Assembly (NCBI GenBank): GCA_017495165.1
Contig: JAFEII010000016.1
Span: 1-64,000 of the forward strand
Origin: Hydromonas sp.
GTDB lineage: Bacteria; Pseudomonadota; Gammaproteobacteria; Burkholderiales; Burkholderiaceae
Direction of reading: 5' to 3'
DNA length: 64,000 bases
The position numbers and the translations under genes are program-made. Position 1 is the first letter of the stretch; each line of letters begins with the position of its first letter. The notes under the pieces were generated by a model, which worked only from the letters and a program-made list of their open reading frames with translations, was not told where the DNA came from and made no database searches. This document shows, piece by piece, positions 35,034 to 44,360 of this stretch.

Positions 35034-35057
35034 TGGACGGTGAAATCACCGTCCATC
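35034..35057 (-). terminator. Hairpin terminator between cytochrome c4 and resB
   Basis: ATGGACGGTGA-AA-TCACCGTCCAT is a perfect inverted repeat. On the minus strand TTTTATT follows, so it would end the cytochrome c4 transcript and partly separate it from resB. Confidence 0.8.
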
Positions 35058-35099
35058 ATTATAACCATTTTTTGATTCGAGCCATCTTTAGCCCAAGGC

Positions 35100-35870
35100 T
35101 CAGCGCACACCAGCCATGTAATCTGCAACAGCTTTGATTTCGGTGTCTGTCATGCGTTTTGAAATCTGCATCATGGCTTCGTTGTTGGCGCGCCCTTCTG
35201 GCAATTTGTCATCACGGAAGCCTTTGAGTTGTTTTTCTAGGTAGCTTGCAAACTGCCCCGATACGCGTGGATATTTAGCCGCAATCCCTGCCCCTGTTGG
35301 CCCGTGACATGCCGCACACGCTGGCAAGCCTTTTGAGGCAACGCCTCCAAAGAAGATTTTTTTACCCAAATCGGACATTTCTCGCGCATCAATTTGAGCA
35401 GGAACGGGGGTTTGTTTTTGTGAGGCAAACCATGCGGCCAAACTCTTGATGTCGCCATCAGAAAGACCCGCCGCCATGCCGTTCATGGTTGTGTTGACGC
35501 GCATTGCTTTTTCTGCGCCTTCGGCCACTTTGAAGTCATGAAGTTGCTTTTCCAGATAGGCTTCATGCTGCCCTGCCAATTTTGGGTTGGCTGGAATCAC
35601 GCTGTCGCCTGTGCCTGAATGGCAAGTGAAGCATGCACCAGGCTGCATCGCAATAATACGGCCGCGCTCCGCCCCAATTGGCAGGGCTTGGATGGCCGCA
35701 TTATCAAGCTGGGGCGCGCTTGCGGGCGCTACAGCTACCGCTGCATCAGGTGCCGGCGCAACTGGCGTTGCATCGGGCATGCTCATTTTTTGCTGGGCAA
35801 TTGCAAAGCCTGCAAATGCGATGGTGGCGACAACGGCGCTGGACAACCAATAAGAGTGCATGCGTTTCAT
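35100..35870 (-). CDS. Cytochrome c4, diheme
   Basis: The start is ATG 35870, after AAGAAG, giving 256 residues with a Sec signal peptide. Two CXXCH heme sites are seen (C-F-T-C-H and C-A-A-C-H), each in a cytochrome c fold with P-K-L-A-G-Q-H or P-R-V-S-G-Q-F loops, and Met ligands in M-N-G-M-A and M-M-Q-I-S. An Ala/Pro-rich linker separates the signal from the first domain. Cytochrome c4 carries electrons to terminal oxidases in the periplasm. Confidence 0.93.
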   Translation of the reverse strand: MKRMHSYWLSSAVVATIAFAGFAIAQQKMSMPDATPVAPAPDAAVAVAPASAPQLDNAAIQALPIGAERGRIIAMQPGACFTCHSGTGDSVIPANPKLAGQHEAYLEKQLHDFKVAEGAEKAMRVNTTMNGMAAGLSDGDIKSLAAWFASQKQTPVPAQIDAREMSDLGKKIFFGGVASKGLPACAACHGPTGAGIAAKYPRVSGQFASYLEKQLKGFRDDKLPEGRANNEAMMQISKRMTDTEIKAVADYMAGVR

Positions 35871-36057
35871 GGTTTTCTTCTTTCGTGAGTGGATTTTGAG
35901 CTTTTTTATGTAACAAATCAGCATTTTTTGTGGCTTGAATTGCATAAAGTACCCGCTTGTTTCACCTCACATTGTACAATAACAACCCTTATAAGCCAAG
36001 AATAATAAACCTGCATCTTGTATGGTTATTGAGCTTTTTTCCATGAGTTGAATATTT

Positions 36058-36696
36058 ATGTCTATTTTGCACCACAGTGTTTTCTTTACCACCGTGAATC
36101 ATATTAAAGATTTACCGCGCACCAATCACCCAGAAATCGCATTTGCTGGCCGCTCCAATGCGGGCAAATCAAGCGCAATCAATGTTCTTTGCAACCAAAA
36201 ACGTTTGGCCTTTTCGAGCAACACACCAGGCCGCACGCAACACATCAACTACTTTACGGTTGGGCGTCGTGGTGAGACTTTTGGTTATTTGGTGGATTTG
36301 CCTGGGTACGGTTACGCAAAAACGCCTTTGGCGGTCAAAGCGCATTGGAATGAGCTTTTGGGGATTTATGTTGAGCAACGCGAGCAGTTAAAAGGTCTGG
36401 TTCTGATGGTGGATATTCGCCGTGGTTTGACTGACCTTGATTTGGAAATGGTCAATTGGTTCACGCCATTGGCAAAACCAATTCACGTGCTGCTCACAAA
36501 ATCTGACAAATTAACCAAAAGTCTTTGTAACCAAACGCTGTTTGCCGTGCGCAAAACATTGACTGAGATTGCAGGGCCTTGGGCGACAGTTCAGCTTTTC
36601 TCATCGACCAACCGTGTTGGTTTAGAGGAAGCTGGCGAGCGGATTGGTGGCTGGATTTTGGAACACAAAATTGACAGCACGCCAGAAGATGCTTGA
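36058..36696 (+). CDS. engB: Ribosome biogenesis GTPase EngB (YihA/YsxC)
   Basis: The 212-residue protein has all GTPase motifs: G-R-S-N-A-G-K-S-S (residues 31-39), T-P-G-R-T (G2), D-L-P-G-Y-G (G3) and T-K-S-D-K (G4). EngB helps assemble the large ribosomal subunit. It is divergent from cytochrome c4, an arrangement common in beta-proteobacteria. Confidence 0.95.
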   Translation: MSILHHSVFFTTVNHIKDLPRTNHPEIAFAGRSNAGKSSAINVLCNQKRLAFSSNTPGRTQHINYFTVGRRGETFGYLVDLPGYGYAKTPLAVKAHWNELLGIYVEQREQLKGLVLMVDIRRGLTDLDLEMVNWFTPLAKPIHVLLTKSDKLTKSLCNQTLFAVRKTLTEIAGPWATVQLFSSTNRVGLEEAGERIGGWILEHKIDSTPEDA

Positions 36697-36761
36697 AGAA
36701 AAAAGGCTTTAGCCCCATCTAGCACCACCACACAAACAACATGTACGTTTAAGGAAACGCA

Positions 36762-38051
36762 ATGGTCCCCCATCTTCGCACCGCGCTTAAAGGCGCTCTT
36801 TCTGACTTAGAGCTCAAAATGATGGACGCCACGCCCATGATTGAGCGCTGGTTTCGAATGGAATGGCAAGAGCACACGCCGCCCTTTTATAGCTCTGTGG
36901 ACGTGCGAAACTCTGGCATAAAGTTCGCGCCCATCGACACCAATTTATTTCCTGGCAGCTTTAACCATTTGGCGGAAGAGCTGTATCCGCTTGCGACTCA
37001 AGCGGCGATGGCGGCAGTTGAAAAATATTGCCCCGATGCCAAAAACCTACTGCTGATTCCTGAGGACAGCCGCCAAAACCAGCGCTACCTACAAAACGTT
37101 GACCATCTGGCAAAAGTTTTGCGTTTGACGGGGTTAAATGTTCGACTCGGCTCAACGTCGCCTGAAATTACTGAACCAACTGCGGTGGATGTCGGCAATG
37201 GCCAAAGCTTAATATTCGAACCACTTCACTTTAACGGTCGCCGACTCACGCTTGACAATGGCCAATTTGACCCGTGCACAATCCTACTCAATGATGACTT
37301 GTCCAATGGCGTGCCTGAGATTTTGCGCAACATTCACGAGCAGATTTTATTGCCACCTTTGCATGCGGGCTGGACAACGCGACGCAAGTCTACCCATTTT
37401 TCAATTTATGATGCGGTGGTCAAACGGTTTGCGAAGTTTTTGGATATTGATCCATGGCTGATTAACGCCTTGCACGCCAAGGTGAGCGACGTTGATTTTA
37501 GCAACCCAGATTTTGTGAACGGGCTGGCACAAACGGCTGAGGCGATGCTGAAAAAGATTGCAAAGAAATACAAGGAATACGGTATTTCTGACAAGCCGTT
37601 TTTGATGCTCAAACCCGATGCGGGTACGAAAGGCATTGGCGTTACGACCATTTACAGCGCGGATGATATTCGCGAACTGAGCAACAAAAACTGCGGCGCT
37701 TCATGCCTACTCAAAAATGGACTGGCGGCGGCAGATATTTTATTGCAAGAAGGCGTGCCCACAATTGAAACGGTGCGCAGCAGCAGCGCCGAGCCCGTGG
37801 TCTATATGATTGACCGCTATGTGGTGGGCGGTTTTTATCGCTCCAATGAGCAGCGCGGCCTTGATGAAAACCTTAACTCAACTGGCATGCAGTTTACGCC
37901 CATGCCGTTTGTCAAACAAAGCGAGCGCAGCTTGAGTGATTTAAATACCGCGCACAACCGCTTTTATTCATACGGGGTGATTGGGCGTCTTGCCATGCTC
38001 GCTGCGTCTTTAGAGCTTGAGCAAACCGATCCCAATCCCGATTTTTTGTAA
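36762..38051 (+). CDS. gshA: Glutamate-cysteine ligase, beta-proteobacterial type GshA
   Basis: The 429-residue protein matches the type of glutamate-cysteine ligase first recognised in Acidithiobacillus ferrooxidans, not the E. coli type: an early F-Y-S-S-V-D-V-R-N-S-G-I-K-F-A-P-I-D-T-N block, L-K-P-D-A-G-T-K-G-I-G-V ATP-grasp region and the E-P-V-V-Y-M-I-D-R-Y-V-V-G-G-F-Y-R segment. It makes gamma-glutamylcysteine for glutathione. The gene stops exactly at the base before the stop of udk on the other strand, so the two genes abut tail to tail. Confidence 0.93.
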   Translation: MVPHLRTALKGALSDLELKMMDATPMIERWFRMEWQEHTPPFYSSVDVRNSGIKFAPIDTNLFPGSFNHLAEELYPLATQAAMAAVEKYCPDAKNLLLIPEDSRQNQRYLQNVDHLAKVLRLTGLNVRLGSTSPEITEPTAVDVGNGQSLIFEPLHFNGRRLTLDNGQFDPCTILLNDDLSNGVPEILRNIHEQILLPPLHAGWTTRRKSTHFSIYDAVVKRFAKFLDIDPWLINALHAKVSDVDFSNPDFVNGLAQTAEAMLKKIAKKYKEYGISDKPFLMLKPDAGTKGIGVTTIYSADDIRELSNKNCGASCLLKNGLAAADILLQEGVPTIETVRSSSAEPVVYMIDRYVVGGFYRSNEQRGLDENLNSTGMQFTPMPFVKQSERSLSDLNTAHNRFYSYGVIGRLAMLAASLELEQTDPNPDFL

Positions 38052-38675
38052 TCACCCTGCTAAAGCAATGAGCGCATTGACCCTTGCGGTAATCATGTCA
38101 ACTGCTGGGTCGTTGGCGCCTTGCGGCAGAATCACATCTGCGTTGCGCTTGGACGGTTCAATGAATTGATTGTGCATTGGGCGCACCGTTGCCTTGTATT
38201 GCGAAATCACGCTTTCCATTGAACGGCCGCGCTCGGAAATATCGCGGGTTAGCCGCCTGATAAATCGCACGTCTGGATCCGTGTCCACATAAATTTTTAG
38301 CGACATCATGTCGCACAATGCCGCATCATACAGCGCAAACAATCCCTCAATCACAATGACCGTTGCAGGCACTATCGTGATTGAATCGGCTGCGCGTGTG
38401 TGTTCGGTAAAACTGTATTGCGGCATTTTGATTGGCAAGCCTTGCTTTAAGTCATCCACCTGCTGAATCATTAACGCCCAATCAAAGGCTCTTGGGTGGT
38501 CGTAGTTGGTTAAAATCCGTTGCTCAAACGTTAAGTCGCTTTGATCGCGGTAGTAGTTGTCTTGCACAATCACTGCGGTGTGTGCGCCGCTGACTGCGTC
38601 AACGATTTTATTTGTGACGGTTGATTTACCGCTGCCGCTGCCGCCTGCGATTCCGATAATAAATGGCTTGCTCAT
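38052..38675 (-). CDS. udk: Uridine kinase
   Basis: The 207-residue P-loop kinase has G-I-A-G-G-S-G-S-G-K-S-T (residues 8-19), the substrate site D-N-Y-Y-R-D-Q and Y-D-H-P-R-A-F-D-W, and R-R-x-x-R-D-I-S-E-R-G-R. It phosphorylates uridine and cytidine in pyrimidine salvage. It ends head-to-tail against gshA with no intervening base or terminator. Confidence 0.94.
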   Translation of the reverse strand: MSKPFIIGIAGGSGSGKSTVTNKIVDAVSGAHTAVIVQDNYYRDQSDLTFEQRILTNYDHPRAFDWALMIQQVDDLKQGLPIKMPQYSFTEHTRAADSITIVPATVIVIEGLFALYDAALCDMMSLKIYVDTDPDVRFIRRLTRDISERGRSMESVISQYKATVRPMHNQFIEPSKRNADVILPQGANDPAVDMITARVNALIALAG

Positions 38676-38749
38676 ATGTGCTCTTTTTCTAATCTGTGGG
38701 TTGATTTACTTGTTTGCTTATTTGTTGACTTTTAGTTTAAATTGGCGCT

Positions 38750-38783
38750 AAAAAAGCTCAAATGCAGGCATTTGAGCTTTTTT
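38750..38783. terminator. Terminator between ychF and udk
   Basis: A6-GCTCAAATGC, loop AG, GCATTTGAGC-T6 forms a perfect hairpin with poly-T on both strands. On the minus strand it ends ychF; udk starts 75 bases beyond. Confidence 0.9.
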
Positions 38784-38795
38784 AACGTTGTGTTT

Positions 38796-39887
38796 TTACA
38801 CGTTAAACAAAAAGTTCAGTACGTCGCCGTCTTTGACCACATACTCTTTGCCCTCTGCGCGCATTTTGCCTGCGTCTTTTGCGCCTGCTTCGCCTTTAAA
38901 CTGGATAAAGTCCTCAAACGCAATGGTTTGGGCGCGAATAAAGCCGCGCTCAAAGTCGCCGTGAATCACGCCCGCCGCTTTTGGCGCGGTGTCGCCAACC
39001 CGAATCGTCCAAGCGCGAACTTCTTTGACGCCTGCGGTGAAGTAAGTTTGCAGCCCAAGCAGCGCGTAACCCGACCGAATCACACGGTTAAGCCCCGGCT
39101 CGCTCATGCCCATATCGGACAAAAACATCTCTTTTTCTTCATCATCGAGCCCACCAATTTCCGCTTCAATTGCGGCGCACACCGCCACCACAGGCGCACC
39201 TTCGAGCGCTGCGTATTCTTGCACAGCTTTTAGATGCGGGTTGTCGGTAAAGCCTGACTCAAGCACATTGGCGACATACATGGTTGGCTTTGACGTAATA
39301 AAGCAGCATGTGCGAATTGCGGCGATTTCGTCTGCGTCTAAACCTGCATTGCGAATCGCTTTGGCATCGTTTAAATAGGGGATAATTTTTTCGAGCACAT
39401 CCACAACTTTTGCGGCATCTTTATCGCCCGAACGCGCCAATTTTTGATGACGCGCCAGCGCTTTTTCAGCGGTTGCCAGGTCAGCAAGCGCCAACTCCGT
39501 GTTGATGACTTCGATGTCGTTAATCGGGTCAATTCTGCCTGCGACGTGAATCACGTTGTCATCATCAAAACAACGCACCACGTGGGCAATCGCGTCGGTT
39601 TCACGGATGTTGGCTAAAAACTTGTTGCCCAAACCCTCGCCTTTTGAGGCGCCTGCGACCAAGCCTGCAATGTCAACAAACTCAACGGTAGCGGCGAGCA
39701 CGCGTTCAGGCGTAACAATGTCGCTGAGCTGTGTGAGGCGTAAATCAGGCACTTCAACCATGCCAACGTTGGGTTCAATTGTGCAAAACGGATAGTTTTC
39801 TGCCGCGATGCCCGCTTTGGTGAGCGCATTAAATAAGGTTGATTTCCCAACATTGGGAAGGCCGACGATGCCGCATTGTAAGGTCAT
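38796..39887 (-). CDS. ychF: Ribosome-binding ATPase YchF
   Basis: The 363-residue protein has the Obg-family P-loop G-L-P-N-V-G-K-S-T (9-17), D-I-A-G-L-V-x-G-A-S-x-G-E-G-L-G-N and the C-terminal TGS domain ([22 protein letters not shown]). YchF binds ribosomes and prefers ATP. The gene lies 30 bases downstream of glmS. Confidence 0.96.
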   Translation of the reverse strand: MTLQCGIVGLPNVGKSTLFNALTKAGIAAENYPFCTIEPNVGMVEVPDLRLTQLSDIVTPERVLAATVEFVDIAGLVAGASKGEGLGNKFLANIRETDAIAHVVRCFDDDNVIHVAGRIDPINDIEVINTELALADLATAEKALARHQKLARSGDKDAAKVVDVLEKIIPYLNDAKAIRNAGLDADEIAAIRTCCFITSKPTMYVANVLESGFTDNPHLKAVQEYAALEGAPVVAVCAAIEAEIGGLDDEEKEMFLSDMGMSEPGLNRVIRSGYALLGLQTYFTAGVKEVRAWTIRVGDTAPKAAGVIHGDFERGFIRAQTIAFEDFIQFKGEAGAKDAGKMRAEGKEYVVKDGDVLNFLFNV

Positions 39888-39917
39888 AAAGTGTCCAGTT
39901 TTTCTAAGGTAAATTGT

Positions 39918-41771
39918 TTATTCAACGGTGACCGATTTTGCCAAATTACGTGGCTTGTCAACATCCGTTCCACGCGCAACGGCGGTGTGATACGCCAATA
40001 GTTGCAACGGTAACGTGTGTAAAATTGGCGACAATACGCCAGCATGATCGGGCAGATTGATGACGTGCACGCCTTGCGAAGGTGCAATAAAAGTGCCCTT
40101 GTCCGCAAAAATATACAGCTGGCCTGCGCGGGCATGTACTTCTTGCAAGTTGGACTTGAGCTTTTCGATAAGCGCATCATTTGGCGCAATCGCCACAACT
40201 GGCATGTGCTCGTCAACCAGAGCAAGCGGCCCGTGTTTGAGTTCGCCTGCCGCATAGCTTTCTGCGTGGATATAAGTGATTTCTTTGAGTTTAAGCGCAC
40301 CTTCCATGGCGATAGGCCAGTGAATGCCGCGCCCCAAAAAAAGCGCATGTTGTTTGTCAACAAACTGCTTTGCCCACACCACAATTTGCGGTTCAAGCAG
40401 CAACACTTTTGCCATGGCTGCTGGCAAATGACGCAGCTGATGGAGGTATTCTTCTTCGGCAACCGTCGATAAGCGGCCGTGAACTTTTGCCAAAACCAAG
40501 GTCAGGACAAACAGAGACGAGAGCTGGGTGGTAAAGGCTTTGGTTGAGGCTACGCCGATTTCAGGGCCTGCGCGGGTCAAAAAGCGCAATTGGCTTTGTC
40601 GAATCAATGCCGATTCAGGCACGTTGCAAATGGCCAGAGTGGCGCAGTCAAGGTCTTTGTGAATGGTTTTGGCGTGTTGCAATGCTGCGATGGTGTCGGC
40701 GGTTTCGCCAGACTGAGAAATCGTCACGATGAGCGTGTTTTTAAGCGCAACGCTGGTGCGATAGCGGTATTCCGATGCGATTTCAACATTGACAGGCAAG
40801 CCTGCAAGCTCTTCAATCCAATAACGCGCCACCATGGCTGAATGATAGCTGGTGCCGCAGGCTAAAATCAAGATGCTTTGCGTTGACTTAAACAATGCGT
40901 CGGCATCCGCACCAAACAATAACGGGCTGATGGATTGAGCGCCGCTGACCATTTCGAGCGTGTTGGCGACAACTTCTGGCTGCTCAAATGTCTCTTTTTG
41001 CATGTAGTGTGAATATCTGCCAAGACTGACCGCGTCCGCCGACAAGTTGGACTCGTGAATATCGCGCTCGATAAGTTCGCCATCAATCGTGCGGATTTTA
41101 TGGCCAGTTTGGGTAATTTCAACGACGTCACCTTCTTCAAGGTAGACGACGTGGCGGGTTTCTGAGAGCAAAGCGGATGTGTCTGAGGCCAGATAGTTGC
41201 CCATTTCGCCCACGCCGATGAGCAATGGCGCACCTTGGCGGGCACCAACGATTTTTGTTGGCTCATCCGCACGCATGACTGCGATGGCGTATAAGCCTTT
41301 TAGGCGTTTACTTGCTTGAAAAACTGCTTCATATAAATCCAAACCCGAGACGCAGTATTGGTGAATCAGGTGGGTCATGACTTCTGTGTCTGTGTCGGAC
41401 GTGAAAACGTAGCCCGCTGTCGTGAGCTCGGCCTTGATGACTTCGTAGTTCTCAATAATGCCGTTGTGCACCAGACACAGGCTAACGCCTTGGCTGTTGC
41501 TGACCATTGGATGTGCATTTTTAAGTGCTGGCGCACCGTGGGTTGCCCAGCGCGTGTGCGCAATCCCAAGTTGCGCGGTTAGATTTTTTTGTGCCACTTG
41601 CTCTGCAAGCTGGGCAACGCGGTCGAGCGAGCGCTCACACACAATGGTTTGATCGGCAGTTAAAAAGCCAATGCCCGTTGAGTCGTAGCCTCGATATTCG
41701 AGCTTGTTGAGCCCATCAAGCAGGAGTGGGAGAATATTATGCGAACCAACCGCCGCGACGATACCACACAT
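39918..41771 (-). CDS. glmS: Glutamine-fructose-6-phosphate aminotransferase
   Basis: GlmS makes glucosamine-6-phosphate, the first step of amino-sugar synthesis for peptidoglycan and lipid A. The 617 residues have the glutaminase domain starting with the catalytic Cys in M-C-G-I-V, then two SIS domains (A-C-G-T-S-Y-H-S-A, S-Q-S-G-E-T-A-D-T) and the conserved end L-A-K-S-V-T-V-E. Separation from glmU by a two-component system is noted below. Confidence 0.97.
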   Translation of the reverse strand: MCGIVAAVGSHNILPLLLDGLNKLEYRGYDSTGIGFLTADQTIVCERSLDRVAQLAEQVAQKNLTAQLGIAHTRWATHGAPALKNAHPMVSNSQGVSLCLVHNGIIENYEVIKAELTTAGYVFTSDTDTEVMTHLIHQYCVSGLDLYEAVFQASKRLKGLYAIAVMRADEPTKIVGARQGAPLLIGVGEMGNYLASDTSALLSETRHVVYLEEGDVVEITQTGHKIRTIDGELIERDIHESNLSADAVSLGRYSHYMQKETFEQPEVVANTLEMVSGAQSISPLLFGADADALFKSTQSILILACGTSYHSAMVARYWIEELAGLPVNVEIASEYRYRTSVALKNTLIVTISQSGETADTIAALQHAKTIHKDLDCATLAICNVPESALIRQSQLRFLTRAGPEIGVASTKAFTTQLSSLFVLTLVLAKVHGRLSTVAEEEYLHQLRHLPAAMAKVLLLEPQIVVWAKQFVDKQHALFLGRGIHWPIAMEGALKLKEITYIHAESYAAGELKHGPLALVDEHMPVVAIAPNDALIEKLKSNLQEVHARAGQLYIFADKGTFIAPSQGVHVINLPDHAGVLSPILHTLPLQLLAYHTAVARGTDVDKPRNLAKSVTVE

Positions 41772-41833
41772 GAGAAATCCTTTGAGTTTTTTAGGCCTGA
41801 ATTATATCGTGAACGGCGGGGATTGTCTTTGGA

Positions 41834-43594
41834 TTAAAGAGGATTTTGCTGTTGAACAACGCCATTTAAGTGCGCCCGTAAGCGCGTGGGGCGAATCGGC
41901 TTGTGCCACAAGTAAGCGCCCGCTTGCACGGCTTCTTGCGCCAACTCGGTACGCGTGTCTCCCGTTAGCAGTATGCAGTACGGCGGCTTGAGTGGCGCGG
42001 CTTGAATTGCAGCTCGAATCACATCAAGACCGTTTTCAGACTCAAGTCCCAAATGATAGTCTGAGACAACAAAATCAAACCCGCCCTCCTCCTCTGCGAG
42101 TTCTTGTAGCATTTCCGCCGACAGCACAAATGAGACATCCATCCCCCAGCTTTGAAGCAGCCCCCCCAAACTCTCTAGCACATCTGGATCGTCATCGAGA
42201 AGCGCCACTCGCTTGCCTTTCAACTCATCTTGAGGGGAAATTAAGGCTGCCTCTTTTGATTGCGTCGCTTCAGCGCGGCGTATCATAATGCCAAATGCAC
42301 TGCCACTGCCCACGCTCGACTTTACCGAGAGCTTGGCGTTAAGAAGCCTTGCGGTTCGCTCAGCAATCGCCAAGCCCAGTCCAACCCCACCTTTTGCCCG
42401 CTGGGTTGCTTCTTCGAGCCGCTGATATTCTTGAAAAATTTGTTTGGCTTTATCGGGTGGCACACCCAAACCTGTGTCATAAACCGAGATGCTCACCATG
42501 GATTCGCCAGCCAATCGACAGCCAACCAAAACGCCGCCGGTGTCCGTGTAGCGCAAGGCGTTTGAGACAAAATTGCTCAAAATACTGTATAGCATGTCTT
42601 GATCTGAATGCACCCAAAATTTTGAGGGATGAACCTTTAAAGTGAGCCCTCGCTCTTGCGAAACATCTGAAAACTCGGCAGCCACACGATGAAACATCGC
42701 ATCTATTGGGAAGGTTTTAAGCTTTGGTTTTATGCCGCCCGCATCAAGGCGGGAAAGGTTGAGCATGGCATTAAACGACTGGCTCAGCGAATCAATCGCC
42801 AACTCCATTTTTTTTAATGAAACAGCAATCTCTGGCCGATCATTTTTTCGCTGGATATCATTGGTCAAAAGCGCCAGCGCATGCAGCGGTTGGCGCAAGT
42901 CGTGACTGGCGGCAGAGAGATAACGCGACTGAGAGATGTTTGATTGTTCTAGGGCAACATTTTTAAGCTGTAGCGCATCAAGAAGCTGTATATTCTCACT
43001 TTTGGCTTTGAAAATGGCCACAATATAACTGTTTAGGGTTCTTAAAAAAACCAGTTCGGCGCACGTTGCAAGCAACAACTGAGTGGCCAATGTTTTATTC
43101 GGATCAAAAGGGAGGCGTAAAAACTGTGGCAGGACAACCGCAAGAATAACAACGATGAATGCGACAAAGGCCCTTGAAAACCTGCCGGTAATAGCAATTC
43201 CCAAAAAAATGGCCACATTAGCCATCGTCGTGTATTGCTGCAGGTAATACAGGTTGCCAGCCTGAATGAGCACATAGCAATAACAAAGCCACCATGCGGT
43301 AATTGGCACACCAAAAAGCACGACCCAAAAGATGCTTTTAGTTGGGGATTTTTGCATGTCTGCGCCAACAAAGTTGGCCAAAGAAACGCTGACAATCTGC
43401 ATGACAAGCATGGCTACGCCAAAAAGCACATGAGTACGAACCCTCATTGCGTCCGCAAATATGACAGTCAACACGCAATATATAACTAAATTTAACCCGA
43501 TAAATAGCGAGAAGTTACGCGCAGAAAAATCCGCATGCTGTTTATACAACATGCGGTCTTGTTTACTTAACAATAAATCAAGTAATGAGGCCAT
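41834..43594 (-). CDS. Hybrid sensor histidine kinase with C-terminal receiver domain
   Basis: The 586-residue inner-membrane protein has about six or seven helices (residues 30-190), a histidine kinase core with phospho-acceptor His231 in A-A-S-H-D-L-R-Q-P-L-H-A, N-box N-F-V-S-N (341-345) and G-boxes D-T-G-L-G (373-377) and V-G-L-G-L, and a receiver domain with D-D-D (467-469) and acceptor Asp512. The dimerisation site and R-Q-P-L-H are those of hybrid kinases paired with LuxR-type regulators. The signal is unknown. The response regulator gene lies six bases upstream. Confidence 0.9.
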   Translation of the reverse strand: MASLLDLLLSKQDRMLYKQHADFSARNFSLFIGLNLVIYCVLTVIFADAMRVRTHVLFGVAMLVMQIVSVSLANFVGADMQKSPTKSIFWVVLFGVPITAWWLCYCYVLIQAGNLYYLQQYTTMANVAIFLGIAITGRFSRAFVAFIVVILAVVLPQFLRLPFDPNKTLATQLLLATCAELVFLRTLNSYIVAIFKAKSENIQLLDALQLKNVALEQSNISQSRYLSAASHDLRQPLHALALLTNDIQRKNDRPEIAVSLKKMELAIDSLSQSFNAMLNLSRLDAGGIKPKLKTFPIDAMFHRVAAEFSDVSQERGLTLKVHPSKFWVHSDQDMLYSILSNFVSNALRYTDTGGVLVGCRLAGESMVSISVYDTGLGVPPDKAKQIFQEYQRLEEATQRAKGGVGLGLAIAERTARLLNAKLSVKSSVGSGSAFGIMIRRAEATQSKEAALISPQDELKGKRVALLDDDPDVLESLGGLLQSWGMDVSFVLSAEMLQELAEEEGGFDFVVSDYHLGLESENGLDVIRAAIQAAPLKPPYCILLTGDTRTELAQEAVQAGAYLWHKPIRPTRLRAHLNGVVQQQNPL

Positions 43595-43600
43595 GCTTCA

Positions 43601-44287
43601 TCACAAAACGTTTTGGCGGTATTGCCCCAACAAACTTGGATTATCGTGAACCAAACTAATGGCTTGAGTACGTGAGTGCACCCCCAGCGCACGCAAAATT
43701 CCGACCACGTGACTTTTAACTGTGCCGATGGTTGCGCCAACAGAATCACTGATTTCTTGATTTGATGCGCCTTTGGTAATCAAATACAAGACCTCTTGTT
43801 GGCGTGGCGTTAATTGAGAGTCGTCACCTGATGCGCCGCGTTCTTTGTTGCGACGCCCCTTTTCTGGCGGGCTCATGGCTGTTGAAAGCATTTCAGGTGG
43901 AATATAAACACCACCGGATAAGATCAGGCGAACGGCTGAGACTAAAATTTCAGCTTTTGCATTTTTGATGATGAAGCCTGACACATTCATGCGATAAGCA
44001 TTTTGAATCAGCTGCATATCAGTTTGCGCCGACAGAACGGAAATGGGCAGTGTTGGGTACAGCGCGCGAATTTTTTCAAGTGCGCCCAAGCCTTGCGCAT
44101 CTGGCAACGTCAAATCGAGCAAGACCAAGTCAATTGTGTCTGCGTGCGCTTCTAGAATATCGAGGGTTGCTTGCAATGAGTCTGCTTCAAGAATCTCACA
44201 CTCACTGTTCAAAGCATCTTTCAAAATTGGGCGCAAACCTGCGCGCACCAAGCCGTGATCATCGACAATTACAATTTTTTGTTTCAT
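43601..44287 (-). CDS. LuxR/NarL-family response regulator
   Basis: The 228-residue protein has a receiver domain with D-D-H (9-11) and phospho-acceptor Asp58 and a C-terminal LuxR helix-turn-helix (L-T-P-R-Q-Q-E-V-L-Y-L-I through V-G-A-T-I-G-T-V-K-S-H-V). It is the probable partner of the hybrid kinase immediately downstream. Targets cannot be read from the sequence. Confidence 0.9.
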   Translation of the reverse strand: MKQKIVIVDDHGLVRAGLRPILKDALNSECEILEADSLQATLDILEAHADTIDLVLLDLTLPDAQGLGALEKIRALYPTLPISVLSAQTDMQLIQNAYRMNVSGFIIKNAKAEILVSAVRLILSGGVYIPPEMLSTAMSPPEKGRRNKERGASGDDSQLTPRQQEVLYLITKGASNQEISDSVGATIGTVKSHVVGILRALGVHSRTQAISLVHDNPSLLGQYRQNVL

Positions 44288-44360
44288 GGTAATTCTTTCT
44301 GTTTAAAGACTAAAAAAATTCATAAGCATCGAACTTGCCGAGCTTAAGCTAAATAAAAAT

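Noticed and set aside
41704..41991. Plus-strand frame overlapping the glmS start and the kinase end
   Set aside because: A shadow frame over two well-supported genes; no start signal.
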